Positions 61,309-64,000 of a DNA stretch of 64,000 nt are shown here, one piece after another. Under the pieces are notes generated by a model. The model saw only the letters and a program-made list of their open reading frames with translations, was not told the origin of the DNA and did no database searches. Position 1 is the stretch's first letter. Every line of letters begins with the position of its first letter. A program made the translations under genes and the position numbers. Source of the DNA: Saccharomonospora xinjiangensis XJ-54 (GTDB lineage: Bacteria; Actinomycetota; Actinomycetes; Mycobacteriales; Pseudonocardiaceae); contig NZ_JH636049.1 in NCBI RefSeq assembly GCF_000258175.1, positions 4,441,482 to 4,505,481 on the forward strand, given 5' to 3'.

Positions 61309-61372
61309 CGCTTCCCTGCCAGGACGAAGGACACGACCGCGCCCGCGCGGACGTGGGAATCGAGGTAACACT

Positions 61373-62191
61373 GTGACGCACTGCCTTCCCTACGAGGTCA
61401 ACTGCTCGATCCTGTTCACGGAACTGCCCCTGCTCGAACGTCCCGCCGCGGCCAGGGCCGCGGGGTTCGACGGCGTCGAGTTCTGGTGGCCGTTCGCCGA
61501 GGCCGTCCCCTCCGACAGGGAGGTCACCCGGTTCGTCTCCGCCGTCCGCGACGCGGGTGTGCGGCTCGTGGGCCTCAACTTCTTCGCGGGGGACATGCCG
61601 GGCGGTGACCGCGGGCTGGTCTCCTGACCCGCACGCTCGGCCGAGTTCGGCGACAACGTGGATGTCGTTGTCGGCATCGGGGAGGAACTCGGCACCAAGG
61701 GTTTCAACGCCCTGTACGGCAACCGCGTCGCCGGCGCCGACCCCGGCGAGCAGGACGAACTCGCCGTCGAGAACCTCGCGCTCGCGGCGAGGGCCGTCGC
61801 ACGCATCGACGGCACGGTGCTCGTCGAACCCATCAGCGGGGCTGAGAGGTACCCGCTGCGGACCGCGGCCGACGCGCTCGCCGTCATCGACCGCGTCCAG
61901 CGCGAGACCGAGGTACGGAACGTGGGCCTGCTCGCCGACCTCTATCACCTCGCGGTCAACGGCGACGACGTGGACCGGGTCATCGCCGAGCACGCTCCCC
62001 GGGTGGCGCACGTGCAGATCGCTGACGCCCCCGGCCGGGGCGAGCCCGGAACCGGCGAGTTGCCGCTCGGCAGGCAGCTCGCGGCCCTCCAGGAGCGCGG
62101 CTACTCCGGCTGGGTCGGTCTGGAGTACAAGCCTTCCGGCGACTCCGCCGACAGCTTCGACTGGTTGGCGCCCGACCGTCGCGGCGCCTGA
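61373..62191 (+). pseudogene. hyi: Hydroxypyruvate isomerase interrupted by one in-frame TGA
   Basis: GTG 61373 gives THCLPYEVNCSILFTELPLL to GLNFFAGDMPGGDRGLVS, then TGA at 61625-61627. The same frame continues PARSAEFGDNVDVVVGIGEE, VLVEPISGAERYPLRTAADA, ADLYHLAVNGDDVDRVIAEH, IADAPGRGEPGTGELPLG and WVGLEYKPSGDSADSF. Homologues have Trp where the TGA stands, so TGG to TGA is the only defect; otherwise a full-length (about 272 aa) TIM-barrel isomerase with intact metal-ligand motifs. It would convert hydroxypyruvate to tartronate semialdehyde beside glxR and gcl. Confidence 0.85.
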
Positions 62192-62222
62192 ATCCCGACA
62201 CTGCGAAAAGGACACAGCAACC

Positions 62223-63107
62223 ATGGCCACCATTGCTTTCATCGGACTCGGCATCATGGGCAGCCCCATGGCGGTGCATCTCGCCGAAGCCGGACACGAC
62301 GTCGTGGGCCACAACCGGACACCCGACAAGACCCGGCCCCTCGTCGCGGCGGGCGGGCGAGCCGCCGACTCGGTGGCGGAGGCCGTCGCCGACGCCGACG
62401 TGGTCTGCGTGATGGTGCCGGACTCCCCGGACGTCGAGGAGGTGCTGGCGGGCGAGGGCGGCGTCCTCGACAACGCCAGGCCCGGCTCGCTGCTGATCGA
62501 CTTCTCCAGCATCCGGCCGGATGTCGCGGTGGCGCTCGCCGATCGCGCGACCGAACGCGGGTTCCGCATGCTCGACGCGCCGGTGTCCGGCGGGGAGGCC
62601 GGGGCGAAGAACGCGACGCTGTCCATCATGGTCGGGGGAGACGCCGCCGATTTCGAGGAGGCGAAGCCGCTCTTCGACGTCGTCGGCGGGATGGTCGTGC
62701 ACGTCGGACCGAGCGGCAGCGGACAGACGGTGAAGGCCGCCAACCAGTTGATCGTCGCGGCGAACATCCAGGCGCTGTCCGAGGCCGTGGTGTTCCTGGA
62801 GGCGTACGGCGTGGACACCGAGGCCGCGCTGACCGTCCTCGGTGGCGGCCTGGCGGGCTCGAAGGTGCTCGACCAGAAACGGAGCAACATGCTGTCCCGC
62901 TCGTTCGAGCCGGGGTTCCGCATCGAGTTGCACCACAAGGACCTCGGCATCGTCACCGCCGCCGCGAGGGAGGCCGGGGTCGTCGTACCCGTCGGCGCGC
63001 TCCTCGCGCAGCTCATGGCGTCCGCGAAGGCCGTCGGCGACGGCGGTCTCGACCACTCGGCCCTGCTGCGCGGGGTCGAGCGGCTCAGTGGCCGCACGGG
63101 CCGCTGA
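62223..63107 (+). CDS. glxR: 2-hydroxy-3-oxopropionate (tartronate semialdehyde) reductase
   Basis: 294 aa. [20 protein letters not shown] (NAD-binding beta-hydroxyacid dehydrogenase signature), [40 protein letters not shown] with the catalytic Lys, and [20 protein letters not shown]. Reduces tartronate semialdehyde, made by glyoxylate carboligase, to glycerate. Thirty-one bp after hyi and 52 bp before gcl. garR is an equivalent name. Confidence 0.92.
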   Translation: MATIAFIGLGIMGSPMAVHLAEAGHDVVGHNRTPDKTRPLVAAGGRAADSVAEAVADADVVCVMVPDSPDVEEVLAGEGGVLDNARPGSLLIDFSSIRPDVAVALADRATERGFRMLDAPVSGGEAGAKNATLSIMVGGDAADFEEAKPLFDVVGGMVVHVGPSGSGQTVKAANQLIVAANIQALSEAVVFLEAYGVDTEAALTVLGGGLAGSKVLDQKRSNMLSRSFEPGFRIELHHKDLGIVTAAAREAGVVVPVGALLAQLMASAKAVGDGGLDHSALLRGVERLSGRTGR

Positions 63108-63159
63108 CCTCCGCCGATTCCCTTCCGACCCCCGCCAGCGACATTCGAAGGAAGAACAC

Positions 63160-64000
63160 ATGGCACGCATGCGAGCCGTCGATGCCGCGGTCCTCATCCT
63201 GGAGAAGGAGGGGGCGACGCAGGCGTTCGGCCTGCCCGGTGCGGCGATCAACCCCTTCTACAGCGCGATGAGAGCGCACGGCGGTATCCGCCACGTCCTC
63301 GCCCGGCACGTCGAGGGCGCGTCCCACATGGCCGAGGGGTACACCCGGGCCAAGGCAGGCAACATCGGGGTCTGCGTCGGCACCTCGGGCCCCGCGGGCA
63401 CCGACATGATCACCGGACTGTACTCCGCCAGCGCGGATTCCATCCCGATCCTGTGCATCACCGGCCAGGCCCCGGTCGAGAAGTTACACAAGGAGGACTT
63501 CCAGGCCGTTGACATCGCCTCGATCGCGACGCCGGTGACGAAGTGGGCCGTCACCGTGCTGGAGCCCGCGCAGGTTCCTGGCACGTTCGCCAAGGCGTTC
63601 CAGCTGATGCGCGAGGGTCGCCCCGGACCTGTCCTGATCGACCTGCCGCTCGACGTGCAGCTCGCGGAGATCGAGTTCGACCCGGAGACGTACGAGCCGC
63701 TGCCCGTCACCAAACCAGCCGCGACTCGCCGCCAGATCGAGAAGGCGTTGAGGATGCTGTGCGAGTCCGAGCGGCCGTTGATCGTCGCGGGCGGCGGGGT
63801 CGTCAACGCCGACGCGGCGGAGGAACTGGTGGAGTTCGCCGCACTGACCGGCGTCCCCGTGGTGCCGACGCTCATGGCGTGGGGCGCGATTCCCGACGAC
63901 CACTCGCTGATGGCGGGCATGGTGGGCTTGCAGACCTCCCACCGCTACGGCAACGCGACGCTGCTGGCCAGCGACTTCGTGCTCGGCATCGGCAACCGGT
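63160..64000 (+). CDS. gcl: Glyoxylate carboligase, N-terminal part
   Basis: 280 residues visible, running off the window. ATG 63160 follows GAAGGAAG. TPP-enzyme start [40 protein letters not shown] and [20 protein letters not shown]. In known Gcl the usual catalytic Glu is replaced by Val, and V51 is seen here (HVEGA). [17 protein letters not shown] and [20 protein letters not shown] are close to the enterobacterial enzyme. Joins two glyoxylate to tartronate semialdehyde plus CO2. Confidence 0.95.
   Translation, partial: MARMRAVDAAVLILEKEGATQAFGLPGAAINPFYSAMRAHGGIRHVLARHVEGASHMAEGYTRAKAGNIGVCVGTSGPAGTDMITGLYSASADSIPILCITGQAPVEKLHKEDFQAVDIASIATPVTKWAVTVLEPAQVPGTFAKAFQLMREGRPGPVLIDLPLDVQLAEIEFDPETYEPLPVTKPAATRRQIEKALRMLCESERPLIVAGGGVVNADAAEELVEFAALTGVPVVPTLMAWGAIPDDHSLMAGMVGLQTSHRYGNATLLASDFVLGIGNR

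Overview
The window is high-GC actinobacterial DNA. Small ESX/EspG/PPE-type proteins, PucR, ROK, WYL and Rrf2 regulators, Tat-exported hydrolases and many ATGA/GTGA gene overlaps point to the Pseudonocardiales. A Saccharomonospora- or Amycolatopsis-like genome is my best guess from protein style; no rRNA or other marker gene is present to confirm it.

Layout. 1-4778: end of a Crp/Fnr regulator, then a compact four-gene cassette: a class III nucleotide-cyclase-like protein, an inactive-STAND-like protein, an uncharacterised helical protein, and a small protein ending in a RHIM-like motif. Short Gly/Asn-rich motifs are shared between cassette members. This is the best candidate in the window for an undescribed signalling or defence system. 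4825-9369: proline catabolism (proline dehydrogenase and P5C dehydrogenase) divergent from a PucR-type regulator. 9477-12748: a Cys-motif hypothetical protein, an SHMT-like PLP enzyme behind a strong leader hairpin, and a SUKH-like protein.

12793-22415 is an accessory island. It has a dead IS5-type transposase, an orphan Hint/toxin cassette with a DUF7660-like immunity gene, a second Hint/ART-toxin cassette decayed by frameshifts, and the immunity gene of that second cassette split by an intact 879-bp IS with a CAT target duplication. A GAF-domain relic is fused to Hint sequence. A 5'-truncated Rhs gene with an intact C-terminal toxin and an overlapping immunity gene lies in the opposite orientation, followed by the remains of two more transposases. 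A 192-bp Hint direct repeat links the two toxin cassettes.

22534-26090: siderophore/cobalamin-type ABC importer and a Fur-family regulator. 26335-31843: a six-gene run of ESX-associated proteins (PPE-like, EspG-like, YbaB-like, WXG100-like) without any ESX core machinery, then an exported serine hydrolase. 31926-38577: WYL regulator, epoxide hydrolase, ferredoxin and its reductase, flavin split-barrel protein, VOC protein and a CGNR regulator. 38684-46799: ROK regulator divergent from an operon for an oxidoreductase, a sugar ABC importer without its own ATPase, a PhoD phosphatase and a FnIII/sugar-binding-type protein. 47080-55832: GNAT, two amino-acid transporters (one frameshifted), MatB-like malonyl-CoA synthetase, TetR with clear operators, a frameshifted flavin monooxygenase, a tyrosine recombinase and Rrf2.

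55915-64000: carbon metabolism around malate and glyoxylate. There is an NmrA-like SDR protein, an ACT-domain malic enzyme, a CitE/HpcH-like protein and a thiamine-binding/HTH pair. These are followed by a 5'-truncated NCS2 permease, a hydroxypyruvate isomerase with one premature TGA, tartronate semialdehyde reductase and the start of glyoxylate carboligase. Several genes are broken by single events (C5 run, G runs, one TGA), so either real decay or residual sequencing error must be considered for each.
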